From contig JAFLBM010000012.1 of assembly GCA_017303455.1 (NCBI GenBank), positions 62,001-126,000 on the forward strand: a stretch of 64,000 nucleotides of DNA, written 5' to 3'. The translations under genes and the position numbers were made by a program. Origin of the DNA: Chitinophagales bacterium. GTDB taxonomy: Bacteria; Bacteroidota; Bacteroidia; Chitinophagales; Chitinophagaceae. This document shows, piece after piece, positions 1 to 7,519 of this stretch; positions within the stretch are counted from its first letter, which is position 1, and the number at the start of each line of letters is the position of its first letter. The notes under the pieces were generated by a model. That model saw only the letters and a program-made list of their open reading frames with translations, was not told the origin of the DNA and ran no database searches.

Positions 1-2
1 AT

Positions 3-560
3 GCAGCCACAGGTAAACAGCTGGATGATATCACATCCCAGGTGGATGTAGCTAAAAAAAATATGGCAGTCACGCAACAGCAGATCAGTGTGCAGCGGAG
101 TAATGTGGCGACACAGAACCGGGGCATACTCAGTGAAGGTAAACCACTGGAAAAAAGAGTAGCACAATTAGATGATCAGTTGAAAAGAGCAACAATTCTT
201 AATCCTGTTAACGGAACAGTAATTACCAAGTATGCAGAACAGGGAGAGATCACTGCTGCAGGAAAAGCACTGTATAAGATAGCCGACCTCAGCACCATGA
301 CATTAAGAGCTTATATCACCGGTACGCAAATTTCGCAGGTGAAACTGGGACAGGCAGTAAAAGTATTAGTAGATGATGGGGCAGATAAATACAAGGAATT
401 AACCGGTACGGTAACCTGGATAGCCGATAAGGCTGAGTTTACCCCGAAGACCATCCAGACAAAAGAGGAAAGAGCCAATCTTGTCTATGCAATTAAAGTA
501 AAAGTGAAGAACGATGGTTACCTCAAGATCGGTATGTACGGAGAAATAAAGTTTAAGTGA
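3..560 (+). CDS. HlyD/YbhG-like periplasmic adaptor subunit of an ABC exporter (5' end outside window)
   Basis: The open frame runs into the window from its first bases, so the N-terminus (signal or anchor and first half of the hairpin) is missing. The visible part has the end of a coiled-coil hairpin (Gln/Lys-rich, up to about residue 60), then the lipoyl/barrel region with the typical motif 'ATILNPVNGTVITKYAEQGE' and 'LSTMTLRAYITGTQISQVKLG', as in HlyD/YbhG membrane fusion proteins. Such adaptors link an inner-membrane ABC transporter to an outer-membrane channel. Its TGA overlaps the ATG of the next ATPase gene by one base, so the genes form one operon: adaptor, ATPase, ATPase, permease, permease, as in YbhGFSR-type systems. 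Substrate unknown; drugs or small molecules are an inference from the family. Confidence 0.88.
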   Translation, partial: AATGKQLDDITSQVDVAKKNMAVTQQQISVQRSNVATQNRGILSEGKPLEKRVAQLDDQLKRATILNPVNGTVITKYAEQGEITAAGKALYKIADLSTMTLRAYITGTQISQVKLGQAVKVLVDDGADKYKELTGTVTWIADKAEFTPKTIQTKEERANLVYAIKVKVKNDGYLKIGMYGEIKFK

Positions 561-1474
561 TGAAATCAGTAGTAGTAAATAATATCAGTAAACGGTATGG
601 TTCTAAAAAGGTGGTGACGACGGCCTTACAGGGAATCAGCTTTGAAGTGGATAAAGGGGAGCTGTTTGGCATCATCGGACCCGATGGTGCCGGTAAGACA
701 TCCTTATTCAGAATATTGACCACTCTGTTACTGGCAGAGGAAGGAACAGCAACCGTAGATGGACTGGATGTAGTAAAAGATTATAAAGCGATACGTCAGC
801 GTGTAGGGTATATGCCCGGCCGGTTTTCCTTATACCAGGACCTGACCGTAAAGGAGAACCTGGATTTTTTTGCCACCATTTTCAATACATCTGTGGAAGA
901 GAATTATGACCTGATCAAAGACATCTATTCGCAAATAGAACCTTTCAAAGACAGGAAGGCGGGCAAACTCTCCGGAGGTATGAAACAAAAACTCGCATTA
1001 AGCTGTGCATTGATACACCGGCCCTCTGTATTATTTCTTGATGAACCGACCACGGGTGTTGATGCGGTGTCAAGAAAAGAATTCTGGGAAATGCTGAGAA
1101 AGCTGAAGGAGCAGGAGATTACGATCCTTGTCTCTACTCCCTATATGGATGAGGCAAGTCTTTGTGATAAGGTAGCACTGATCCAATCCGGTAAAATTTT
1201 ATCCATCGATACACCGGAAGGGGTCGTAAAATCATTTGGAAAAAAGATCATGGCCGTAAAGAGCAGCAATATGCTGCACCTGCTGGCTGACCTGAAAAGA
1301 ACAGAACTGCTGGAAGATGCCTATCCTTTTGGAGAGTATCATCACGCCGTACTGAAAAATGAAAGCAGCGGACAGGAATTGAAAAATTATTTGCAACAGA
1401 AAGAATATCCTTTTGAGATCAAAGAGACGGAGCCGAATATCGAGGATTGTTTCATGGCCTTAATGAAGAATTAA
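560..1474 (+). CDS. ABC transporter ATPase, YbhF N-half type
   Basis: Nucleotide-binding subunit of an ABC-2 exporter. Walker A is GPDGAGKT near residue 40, the signature is the canonical LSGGMKQ near residue 137, and Walker B is LFLDEP near 160, followed by the D-loop GVDA. The switch histidine is missing: the H-loop reads STPYMDEA near 192-199, with proline where ATPases usually carry His. About 90 residues after the core form a C-terminal extension typical of exporter ATPases. I take ATG 560, which overlaps the TGA of the adaptor gene; a GTG three bases earlier is possible. In E. coli YbhF two such domains are fused; here they are separate neighbouring genes one base apart, so the two probably form a heterodimer. 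Confidence 0.9.
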   Translation: MKSVVVNNISKRYGSKKVVTTALQGISFEVDKGELFGIIGPDGAGKTSLFRILTTLLLAEEGTATVDGLDVVKDYKAIRQRVGYMPGRFSLYQDLTVKENLDFFATIFNTSVEENYDLIKDIYSQIEPFKDRKAGKLSGGMKQKLALSCALIHRPSVLFLDEPTTGVDAVSRKEFWEMLRKLKEQEITILVSTPYMDEASLCDKVALIQSGKILSIDTPEGVVKSFGKKIMAVKSSNMLHLLADLKRTELLEDAYPFGEYHHAVLKNESSGQELKNYLQQKEYPFEIKETEPNIEDCFMALMKN

Positions 1475-1475
1475 A

Positions 1476-2222
1476 ATGAGTACAGATAAAGTCATAACAG
1501 CAGAACAGCTTACCAAACGCTTTGGTGATTTTACAGCAGTAGATGCTATTTCTTTTAATGTATACAAGGGAGAGATATTTGGCTTCCTCGGAGCAAATGG
1601 TGCGGGCAAGACAACTGCCATGCGGATGTTATCAGGATTATCAATGCCGACTTCAGGAAAAGCTAGTGTTGCCGGGTTTGATGTATATAAGGAGAATGAA
1701 AAGATCAAACAGAATATCGGCTATATGAGCCAAAAATTCTCTTTGTATGAAGATCTGACGGTAAAAGAGAATATCCGGTTTTATGCAGGTATCTATGGAA
1801 AGAGTGATCAATTCATCAAAGAGAAAACCAGTGTAGTACTGGAACAATTGCATCTCACTGCAGAGGGGAATAAACTGGTAAAATCATTGCCGCTTGGCTG
1901 GAAACAAAAACTAGCCTTCTCGGTAGCCATCTTTCACGAACCACAGATCGTTTTCCTGGATGAACCAACAGGGGGTGTTGACCCGGTGACGAGGAGAGAG
2001 TTTTGGAATATGATCTACCTGGCAGCCGAAGCAGGGATCACGGTGTTTGTTACCACACATTATATGGATGAAGCTGAATATTGTAACCGGGTATCTATTA
2101 TGGTGGATGGAAGGATTGATGCATTAGATACCCCGGAAAAATTGAAAAAAACCTATGGCGTGGCCACTATGGACGACGTGTTTTTAAAACTGGCCAGGAA
2201 AGCAGTGAGGTCAGCAGACTAA
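1476..2222 (+). CDS. ABC transporter ATPase, YbhF C-half type
   Basis: Second nucleotide-binding subunit of the exporter. Walker A GANGAGKT lies near residue 39, Walker B VFLDEP near 160, D-loop GVDP, and the switch histidine is present in TTHYMDEA near 195. The signature motif is degenerate: LPLGWKQKL instead of LSGGQ. This complements the preceding ATPase, which keeps the signature but lacks the H-loop His, so a heterodimer would have one complete and one degenerate ATP site. The start lies one base after the stop of the first ATPase, consistent with translational coupling. A 97-base gap without a convincing gene separates it from the permease genes. Confidence 0.9.
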   Translation: MSTDKVITAEQLTKRFGDFTAVDAISFNVYKGEIFGFLGANGAGKTTAMRMLSGLSMPTSGKASVAGFDVYKENEKIKQNIGYMSQKFSLYEDLTVKENIRFYAGIYGKSDQFIKEKTSVVLEQLHLTAEGNKLVKSLPLGWKQKLAFSVAIFHEPQIVFLDEPTGGVDPVTRREFWNMIYLAAEAGITVFVTTHYMDEAEYCNRVSIMVDGRIDALDTPEKLKKTYGVATMDDVFLKLARKAVRSAD

Positions 2223-2319
2223 TGAATAAAAAGGACGAAATACTGATCGGGAATTAAGGCCACTTTGAATAGTAGTCTTATCAACCGGTAAACATTTCAA
2301 CCTGTCAACTACTAAAGTA

Positions 2320-3426
2320 ATGAAGCAGTTTATCGCATTTGTACGAAAAGAATTTTATCACATCTTCCGGGATAAACGGACGATGTTCATCCTGCTGGGA
2401 ATGCCGGTGGTCCAGATCATTATTTTCGGGTTTGCTCTCACCAACGAGGTAAAGAATTCAAAAATAGCCATCCTGGATCCTTCCAAAGATGCAGCCACAA
2501 CTTCACTGATCGCACAAATGGAAGCGAGCCGCTATTTTGAAGTGGACCAGGTCATTCATTCAGCGGAGGAGATTGAGCCGATCTTTAAAAAGGGGAAGAT
2601 CAAACTGGCGGTTATTTTCCCGGCCAACTTTAATGAAGACCTTCAGCATTTTAATAAAGCACAGGTGCAGTTGATCGCTGATGCATCTGATCCGAATGTA
2701 GCCAATACGCTGACTAATTATGCCACGGCTGTTATCATGGATTACCAGAACCGTATTACAAACGATAAGAAACTGCCTTATACGATCAATACAGAGATGC
2801 GGATGTTGTATAACCCCGAGCTGAAAGGTGCCTATAATTTTGTACCGGGTGTGATGGCGATGGTATTGCTGCTCGTTTGCACCATGATGACCGCCATCAC
2901 GATTGTGCGGGAAAAGGAAATGGGTACGATGGAGATCATGCTGGTATCTCCCATGAAGCCTTTCCGGATTGTTATCGCCAAAGCAGTTCCTTACCTTTTA
3001 TTATCGTCTGTCAATATTGCCAGTATTTTATTATTAAGTGTGTTTGTTCTGGATGTGCCGATCAATGGAAGCCTGGTCTTATTGGTTTTTGAAAGCCTTT
3101 TATTTACCCTCGTTTCATTAGCATTGGGGTTATTGATATCATCCAGGGCAGAATCACAGCAAACGGCCATGTTCATTTCACTGGTGGCACTTTTCCTTCC
3201 CACTGTAATGCTCAGTGGTTTTATGTTCCCGGTAGAAAATATGCCCTTACCACTGCGAACCGTTTCAAATATTGTTCCGGCCAAATGGTATTACAGTATT
3301 GTGAAATCAGTAATGATCAAAGGTATTGGCTTGCATGCGGTCTGGAAAGAGACGTTGATTCTTATAGGGATGCTGGTATTCTTCCTGGGACTTGCTATTA
3401 AGAACTTTAAAATTCGCCTGGCATGA
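2320..3426 (+). CDS. ABC-2 type permease, YbhS/YbhR-like
   Basis: Membrane subunit of the exporter. One N-terminal membrane segment (about residues 20-42, 'MFILLGMPVVQIIIFGFAL') is followed by a large periplasmic domain, then a cluster of five hydrophobic segments from about residue 175 to the end. The sequence VREKEMGTMEIMLVSP, between the second and third membrane segments, is the coupling motif typical of ABC2_membrane_3 proteins. The length of 368 residues is normal for the family. It overlaps the next permease gene by four bases (ATGA), so the two are probably co-translated and form the transmembrane heterodimer. Confidence 0.9.
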   Translation: MKQFIAFVRKEFYHIFRDKRTMFILLGMPVVQIIIFGFALTNEVKNSKIAILDPSKDAATTSLIAQMEASRYFEVDQVIHSAEEIEPIFKKGKIKLAVIFPANFNEDLQHFNKAQVQLIADASDPNVANTLTNYATAVIMDYQNRITNDKKLPYTINTEMRMLYNPELKGAYNFVPGVMAMVLLLVCTMMTAITIVREKEMGTMEIMLVSPMKPFRIVIAKAVPYLLLSSVNIASILLLSVFVLDVPINGSLVLLVFESLLFTLVSLALGLLISSRAESQQTAMFISLVALFLPTVMLSGFMFPVENMPLPLRTVSNIVPAKWYYSIVKSVMIKGIGLHAVWKETLILIGMLVFFLGLAIKNFKIRLA

Positions 3427-4541
3427 GGACATTGAAATTTTTACTGCAAAAAGAATTCCGGCAGATATTCAGGGATCCATCTATTCTCCGGATCATTTTT
3501 ATCATGCCCGTCATACAGCTGATCGTATTGCCATGGGCAGCCGATTACGAGATCAAGAATATCAAACTGGCTGTAATTGACCATGATCGTTCGGATTATT
3601 CACGCAGCCTCACCAATAAGATTACCGCTTCCGGGTATTTTATACTGACCGATTATACCAGTTCTTTTGAACAGACTTTGGGAGAAATTGAACATGATAA
3701 AGCCGATATCATTTTGGAGATCCCGGCTTCTTTTGAAAAGGACCTGGTTAAAGAAAGTGAATCCAAACTGTTCATGGCAGTGAATGCGATCAACGGCGTA
3801 AAAGCAGGGCTGGGAAGTTCCTATCTCCGCAGCATAATCCAGGATTATAACCGGGAAGTGAGAACGGAGTGGATACAGTTTCCCCGGTTCAGCCCGGAAA
3901 CGAATATTGAGGTCACCAATTCCAACTGGTTCAATCCTTCGATGAACTATAAGGTATTTATGGTGCCGGGAATATTAGTATTACTATTAACAATGGTCGG
4001 TTCTAATCTCACTGCTATTAATATTGTGAAGGAAAAGGAAATCGGAACAATCGAACAGATCAATGTGACCCCGGTTAAAAAATTCCATTTTATATTGGGT
4101 AAGTTGATCCCTTTCTGGGTATTGGGATTGTTGGTCTTCACCATCGGGTTCGGTATTGCCTGGATTGTCTACGGCATTTACCCGGCGGGCAGTTTTTCTA
4201 CCATCTATCTTTTTGCAGCTGTTTACCTGCTGGCGGTGCTGGGTTTGGGCCTGCTTATTTCCACCTACGCCAATAACCAGCAGCAGGCGATGCTCATCTC
4301 CTTTTTCCTGATGATGATCTTTATATTAATGGGGGGCTTGTATACATCCATTGACAGTATGCCGGGCTGGGCGCAGGCCATTACCAAAGCCAACCCGGTT
4401 TCTTATTTTATCGAAGTAATCAGGATGGTAGTATTAAAAGGAAGCGGACTGGCCGATATCAAATACCAGTTGCTTACCATTTTGGGTTTTGCGGTGCTGC
4501 TGAATGGCTGGGCGGTTGTCAATTATCATAAAAGATCCTGA
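3423..4541 (+). CDS. ABC-2 type permease, second subunit
   Basis: Paralogue of the preceding gene with the same plan: one N-terminal membrane segment near residues 20-40, a periplasmic domain, and a cluster of hydrophobic segments from about residue 180. The coupling motif reads VKEKEIGTIEQINVTPVKK. It starts inside the stop of the first permease (ATGA overlap) and is the last gene of the export operon. The next gene begins 60 bases downstream. The subunits presumably move a substrate across the inner membrane into the channel made by the HlyD-type adaptor; the substrate cannot be read from the sequence. Confidence 0.9.
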   Translation: MRTLKFLLQKEFRQIFRDPSILRIIFIMPVIQLIVLPWAADYEIKNIKLAVIDHDRSDYSRSLTNKITASGYFILTDYTSSFEQTLGEIEHDKADIILEIPASFEKDLVKESESKLFMAVNAINGVKAGLGSSYLRSIIQDYNREVRTEWIQFPRFSPETNIEVTNSNWFNPSMNYKVFMVPGILVLLLTMVGSNLTAINIVKEKEIGTIEQINVTPVKKFHFILGKLIPFWVLGLLVFTIGFGIAWIVYGIYPAGSFSTIYLFAAVYLLAVLGLGLLISTYANNQQQAMLISFFLMMIFILMGGLYTSIDSMPGWAQAITKANPVSYFIEVIRMVVLKGSGLADIKYQLLTILGFAVLLNGWAVVNYHKRS

Positions 4542-4601
4542 TAAATCCTTTTTCAAAAGCCGGCAATCTTTTTTATATTCGGATAACTAAAAACGATTGT
4601 T

Positions 4602-4997
4602 ATGCTAAAGATCAATGACCTGAAGTCCGGCGATATCATTATTGTGGATGATGAAGGAGTAAAGCGGGAAGGAACCGTGGTGAGCATCAGTCACGAAGAG
4701 AACCAGGCCCTGGTGAATAACGGCATCCAGGAATTCTGGTACAGCCCGGAAGAAATGTTTGCCGTCCCGCTTGATGAGAATCAATTGGTGAAGCTCGGTT
4801 TCACTAAAGATGACGAGAATGGGGGTGTTAAGTACAAAAAGGACTCCTTTCGCCTCGTAACCCCCAAAAAAGGCGACTTTTCCAATATTGAAATGTGGTG
4901 GAGGGAGGACAGGCGTCATTTCAGCTTCCCGCTGGGGGTGCATGAACTCCAGAATTTGTACCTCTCGATGACCAAAGTCCATTTGGAGAAGGCCTGA
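4602..4997 (+). CDS. Conserved hypothetical protein of Bacteroidota, 131 aa
   Basis: Small cytosolic-looking protein, no signal peptide or membrane segment. The N-terminal half (residues 1-50) resembles a small beta-barrel of the kind '[13 protein letters not shown]...[15 protein letters not shown]'. The C-terminal half carries a pattern I recognise from many unannotated Bacteroidota proteins: 'LVKLGF.....V.Y.K..F.L' followed by '[18 protein letters not shown]' at the end. Function unknown. A possible promoter -7 element (TATATTCG, 4574-4581) lies just upstream, and a terminator follows at 5050. It sits alone between the export operon and infA. Confidence 0.75.
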   Translation: MLKINDLKSGDIIIVDDEGVKREGTVVSISHEENQALVNNGIQEFWYSPEEMFAVPLDENQLVKLGFTKDDENGGVKYKKDSFRLVTPKKGDFSNIEMWWREDRRHFSFPLGVHELQNLYLSMTKVHLEKA

Positions 4998-5049
4998 AAA
5001 CCAATATTTCAGCCCAATTCCTGAACAGCAACTGCTTTTTTCCACATAG

Positions 5050-5081
5050 CCCCGAAAAAAAATCGGGGTTTCTTCTTTTTT
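5050..5081 (+). terminator. Rho-independent terminator after the 4602-4997 gene
   Basis: Arms CCCCGA and TCGGGG enclose an A-rich loop and are followed by a T-rich tract (TTTCTTCTTTTTT). It separates the hypothetical gene from the infA promoter. Confidence 0.7.
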
Positions 5082-5095
5082 CGGGTGCATCCGCC

Positions 5096-5103
5096 TATCT
5101 TTG
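5096..5103 (+). promoter_or_regulatory. Putative Bacteroidota promoter (-7 box) for the infA operon
   Basis: TATCTTTG fits the Bacteroidota -7 consensus TAnnTTTG and lies 16 bases before the infA ATG. A T-rich stretch stands in the -33 position but no exact TTTG at the ideal spacing. The following bases TTTGCAGCCCT recur exactly at the phosphohexomutase promoter (61921-61930). Confidence 0.6.
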
Positions 5104-5119
5104 CAGCCCTAAAATCAAT

Positions 5120-5338
5120 ATGTCTAAACAAGCACTTATCAAACAAGATGGGGTCATCCTGGAAGCCTTGTCCAACGCAATGTTCAAGGTTAAACTGGAA
5201 AATGGTCACGAAATACTGGCCACCATCTCTGGGAAAATGAGGATGCACTACATACGGATTTTACCGGGTGATAAAGTAGGAGTGGAATTATCTCCTTATG
5301 ATCTGACAAGAGGAAGAATCAATTTCAGGTATAAATAA
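5120..5338 (+). CDS. infA: Translation initiation factor IF-1
   Basis: 72 residues, the usual length. The S1/OB-fold sequence is typical: '[20 protein letters not shown]', '[18 protein letters not shown]' and the C-terminal '[11 protein letters not shown]'. IF-1 binds the ribosomal A site during initiation. In most Bacteroidota infA follows secY and map in the spc operon; here it heads its own transcription unit after a terminator and a -7 box. Confidence 0.97.
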   Translation: MSKQALIKQDGVILEALSNAMFKVKLENGHEILATISGKMRMHYIRILPGDKVGVELSPYDLTRGRINFRYK

Positions 5339-5384
5339 TGCTAACAGCCAAAAGCTGAAAGCTTAACGCAGAAAATAAACAACG

Positions 5385-5501
5385 ATGAAAGTTAGAGCAT
5401 CCATCAAAAAGCGTAGCGCCGACTGCAAAATTGTACGTCGTAAAGGCAAGCTGTATGTCATTAACAAAAAGAATCCCCGCTTCAAGCAAAGACAGGGATA
5501 A
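5385..5501 (+). CDS. rpmJ: Ribosomal protein L36 (bL36)
   Basis: A 38-codon gene starting [20 protein letters not shown] and ending [10 protein letters not shown], diagnostic for bL36. Of the four zinc ligands of the Cys form (C11, C14, C27, H32) only C14 remains; the others are Ser, Asn and Phe, so this is a zinc-free form. It stands in its standard place between infA and rpsM. Confidence 0.96.
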   Translation: MKVRASIKKRSADCKIVRRKGKLYVINKKNPRFKQRQG

Positions 5502-5502
5502 G

Positions 5503-5575
5503 AGAGGCTATGAGCCAATAGCTATGAGCCACGAGTTTAAGTCTCGATGCTCGAAGCTGGCAGCCCGAAGCGAAA
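5503..5575 (+). repeat. Intergenic word repeat, AGCYATGAGC/GAAGC family, copy 1
   Basis: Degenerate words built on GCTATGAGCC, ATAGCTATGAGCC, ACGAG and ending in CCCGAAGC fill the rpmJ-rpsM gap. The same words occur after rpsM and after rpsD, each copy ending in CCCGAAGC. No ORF inside. Confidence 0.6.
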
Positions 5576-5605
5576 ACAACAACAAACAAACAATAAACAG
5601 ATATT

Positions 5606-5986
5606 ATGGCTCGTATTGCCGGTGTTGACTTACCAAAAAATAAAAGAGGCGAAATAGGTCTTACCTATATTTATGGTATTGGCCCATCTACTGCTAAGTA
5701 CATTCTTGACAAGCACAATATTGACCGCAGCAAGAAAGTGAACGAATGGAATGATGAAGACCTGAATGCTATCCGTAATACCATTACGGAAGAGTTTAAG
5801 GTGGAAGGTCAGTTGCGTTCAGAAGTACAGATGAGTATCAAGCGTTTGCTGGATATTGCCTGCTACCGTGGTCTTCGCCATCGTAAAGGTCTGCCGGTTC
5901 GTGGCCAGCGTACTAAAACCAACAGCCGTACCCGGAAAGGTAAAAGGAAGACGGTTGCCGGTAAGAAGAAGGCACCTAAGAAGTAA
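5606..5986 (+). CDS. rpsM: Ribosomal protein S13 (uS13)
   Basis: 126 residues. Starts [20 protein letters not shown] and contains '[19 protein letters not shown]', the helix-two-turn-helix region, and the basic tail '[24 protein letters not shown]' that contacts 16S rRNA and the P-site tRNA. A normal member of the alpha operon, flanked on both sides by word-repeat spacers of about 100-190 bases, unusually wide for ribosomal genes. Confidence 0.97.
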   Translation: MARIAGVDLPKNKRGEIGLTYIYGIGPSTAKYILDKHNIDRSKKVNEWNDEDLNAIRNTITEEFKVEGQLRSEVQMSIKRLLDIACYRGLRHRKGLPVRGQRTKTNSRTRKGKRKTVAGKKKAPKK

Positions 5987-5989
5987 GAT

Positions 5990-6057
5990 TAGCGGCGAGC
6001 CGTTAGCTGCGAGCAACGAGCCTTACTCGAAACTCATGGCTCACAGCCCGAAGCTTT
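5990..6057 (+). repeat. Intergenic word repeat, AGCYATGAGC/GAAGC family, copy 2
   Basis: Words GCGGCGAGCC, TTAGCTGCGAGC, AACGAGCC, ACTCATGGCTCAC and the terminal CAGCCCGAAGCTT follow the rpsM stop directly. Partly inverted arrangement (GAGC words left, CATGGCTC words right), which could fold into an imperfect stem. Confidence 0.6.
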
Positions 6058-6179
6058 TAAATATGCACCAACAACCACTGAATTGATTACGGATACCCGG
6101 TGCAGGAGGAGGATCAGTTCAGGTTCCGTTTTAAAAGCGGGATAATTAATTAAGTAAAGATTACCTCAGAACAACAAAC

Positions 6180-6596
6180 ATGGCAAAAGCACAAGCACAG
6201 CAGCAACAGGTTAGCGCAAAAGCAGCTGCTAAGAAAAGAGTGGTGAAAGTGGACTCCTACGGAGATGCTCACATTTCAGCCACATTCAACAACATTATCA
6301 TCAGCCTTACCAACAAGAACGGCCAGGTTATTTCCTGGAGCAGTGCCGGTAAAATGGGCTTCAAGGGTTCTAAAAAGAACACTCCCTATGCCGCACAAAT
6401 GGCCGCCGCTGATGCAGCAAAAACTGCATTTGATGCCGGTCTGAAAAGAGTGGACGTATACGTAAAAGGTCCGGGTGCTGGTCGTGAAAGCTCTATCCGT
6501 TCCCTGTCACAAAGCGGTATCGAGATCGTAATGATCAAAGACGTAACGCCGTTACCCCACAACGGTTGCCGTCCTCCGAAGAAGAGAAGAGTTTAA
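6180..6596 (+). CDS. rpsK: Ribosomal protein S11 (uS11)
   Basis: 138 residues. After a 20-residue Ala/Gln/Lys-rich N-terminal extension the core is typical: '[45 protein letters not shown]' (positions about 29-73), '[15 protein letters not shown]' and the end '[17 protein letters not shown]'. It belongs to the platform of the small subunit. The 193-base gap upstream carries the previous repeat and then ordinary sequence. Confidence 0.97.
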   Translation: MAKAQAQQQQVSAKAAAKKRVVKVDSYGDAHISATFNNIIISLTNKNGQVISWSSAGKMGFKGSKKNTPYAAQMAAADAAKTAFDAGLKRVDVYVKGPGAGRESSIRSLSQSGIEIVMIKDVTPLPHNGCRPPKKRRV

Positions 6597-6599
6597 TTA

Positions 6600-6692
6600 G
6601 TCCGAAAGACGGAAAGTCAGAAAGCCGGGCAGAAAATCCAGATAATAGGAGAATTCTTCCGGTCTTACAGACTTCCGGACTTTCTGACTTAC
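6600..6692. repeat. Intergenic word repeat with inverted halves, GTCCGAAAG family, copy 1
   Basis: Left half has words GTCCGAAAG, ACGGAAAGTC and AGAAAGCCGG; right half carries the complement CTTCCGG, TCTTACAGAC, TTCCGGACTTTCTGACTT. AAGTCAGAAAGCCGG and CCGGACTTTCTGACTT pair with one bulge. It lies between rpsK and rpsD. Related copies are in the gltB-gltD and ilvB-ilvN gaps. Confidence 0.65.
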
Positions 6693-6805
6693 ACATATTT
6701 GAGCCAGATTGGTTTCATTTTTAAAAAGGGTACACGATTAATTTTTTAAAGCTTTTTACTGATCGTTGTACCGGATTCTAAAAAAGCTTAAATGAAAGTA
6801 AAATT

Positions 6806-7411
6806 ATGGCAAGGTACACTGGTCCAAAGACCAAGATCTCCCGCATTTTCGGGGAGCCTATTTTAGGCAATGGTAAATGGTTGGGTAAAAACAGCAACCC
6901 TCCCGGACAGCATGGGGAGAAACGTAAGCGTAAAACTTTAGGTGAATACGCTTTACAGCTCCGCGAAAAGCAAAAGGCTAAATACACATATGGTGTATTA
7001 GAGAAACAATTCCGTAAAACTTTTGAGGAAGCATCACGCCGTAAAGGTGTAACCGGTGAAAACCTCATCAAATTACTGGAAGCCCGCCTGGATAACACTG
7101 TTTTCCGTATGGGTATTGCTCCTTCACGTCCTGCTGCCCGTCAGCTCGTTAGCCACAAACACATTGAAGTAAACGGCGAAGTTGTGAATGTTCCTTCTTA
7201 CCAGTTGAAAGCTGGTGATGTGATCACTATTAAAGAAGGCAGCAAAACAAGAGAGTCAATTACCAGCATTGTTCGTGCTAAGAACCCTAAGTTCAACTGG
7301 CTGGATTGGAGTGAAACCGAGTTCAAAGGTACTTTCATTACTTATCCTGAAAGGGAAAGCGTTCCTGAAAACATTAAGGAACAACTGATCGTCGAATTGT
7401 ACTCTAAGTAA
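6806..7411 (+). CDS. rpsD: Ribosomal protein S4 (uS4)
   Basis: 201 residues. The N-terminal region '[20 protein letters not shown]' lacks the zinc-binding cysteines of some S4 proteins, the usual Cys-free form. The S4 RNA-binding domain covers about residues 92-155 ('[20 protein letters not shown]', '[19 protein letters not shown]'). S4 nucleates 16S assembly and in many bacteria represses this operon; I could not identify such a target site here. Confidence 0.97.
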   Translation: MARYTGPKTKISRIFGEPILGNGKWLGKNSNPPGQHGEKRKRKTLGEYALQLREKQKAKYTYGVLEKQFRKTFEEASRRKGVTGENLIKLLEARLDNTVFRMGIAPSRPAARQLVSHKHIEVNGEVVNVPSYQLKAGDVITIKEGSKTRESITSIVRAKNPKFNWLDWSETEFKGTFITYPERESVPENIKEQLIVELYSK

Positions 7412-7486
7412 TAGATAGCTGCGGGCCATTAGCCATGAGCTGCGAGCTTACCACTCGTAACTCGTCGCTCAGAACCCGAAGCTTGT
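7412..7486 (+). repeat. Intergenic word repeat, AGCYATGAGC/GAAGC family, copy 3
   Basis: Begins at the rpsD stop: ATAGCTGCGGGCC, ATTAGCCATGAGC, TGCGAGC, then ACTCGTAACTCGTCGCTC and the terminal AACCCGAAGCTTG. Same terminal word as copies 1 and 2. Confidence 0.6.
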
Positions 7487-7519
7487 TTTACCAATCATTT
7501 TAAATCTAAAGAATAAAAT

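Noticed and set aside
2222..2319. Tiny ORF of 11 codons between ATPase 2 and the first permease
   Set aside because: Too short to support and without a family pattern; the gap seems to be plain spacer.
4605..5090. 161-codon minus-strand ORF opposite the 4602-4997 gene
   Set aside because: It reads through the terminator hairpin and is antisense to a gene with a recurrent Bacteroidota motif.
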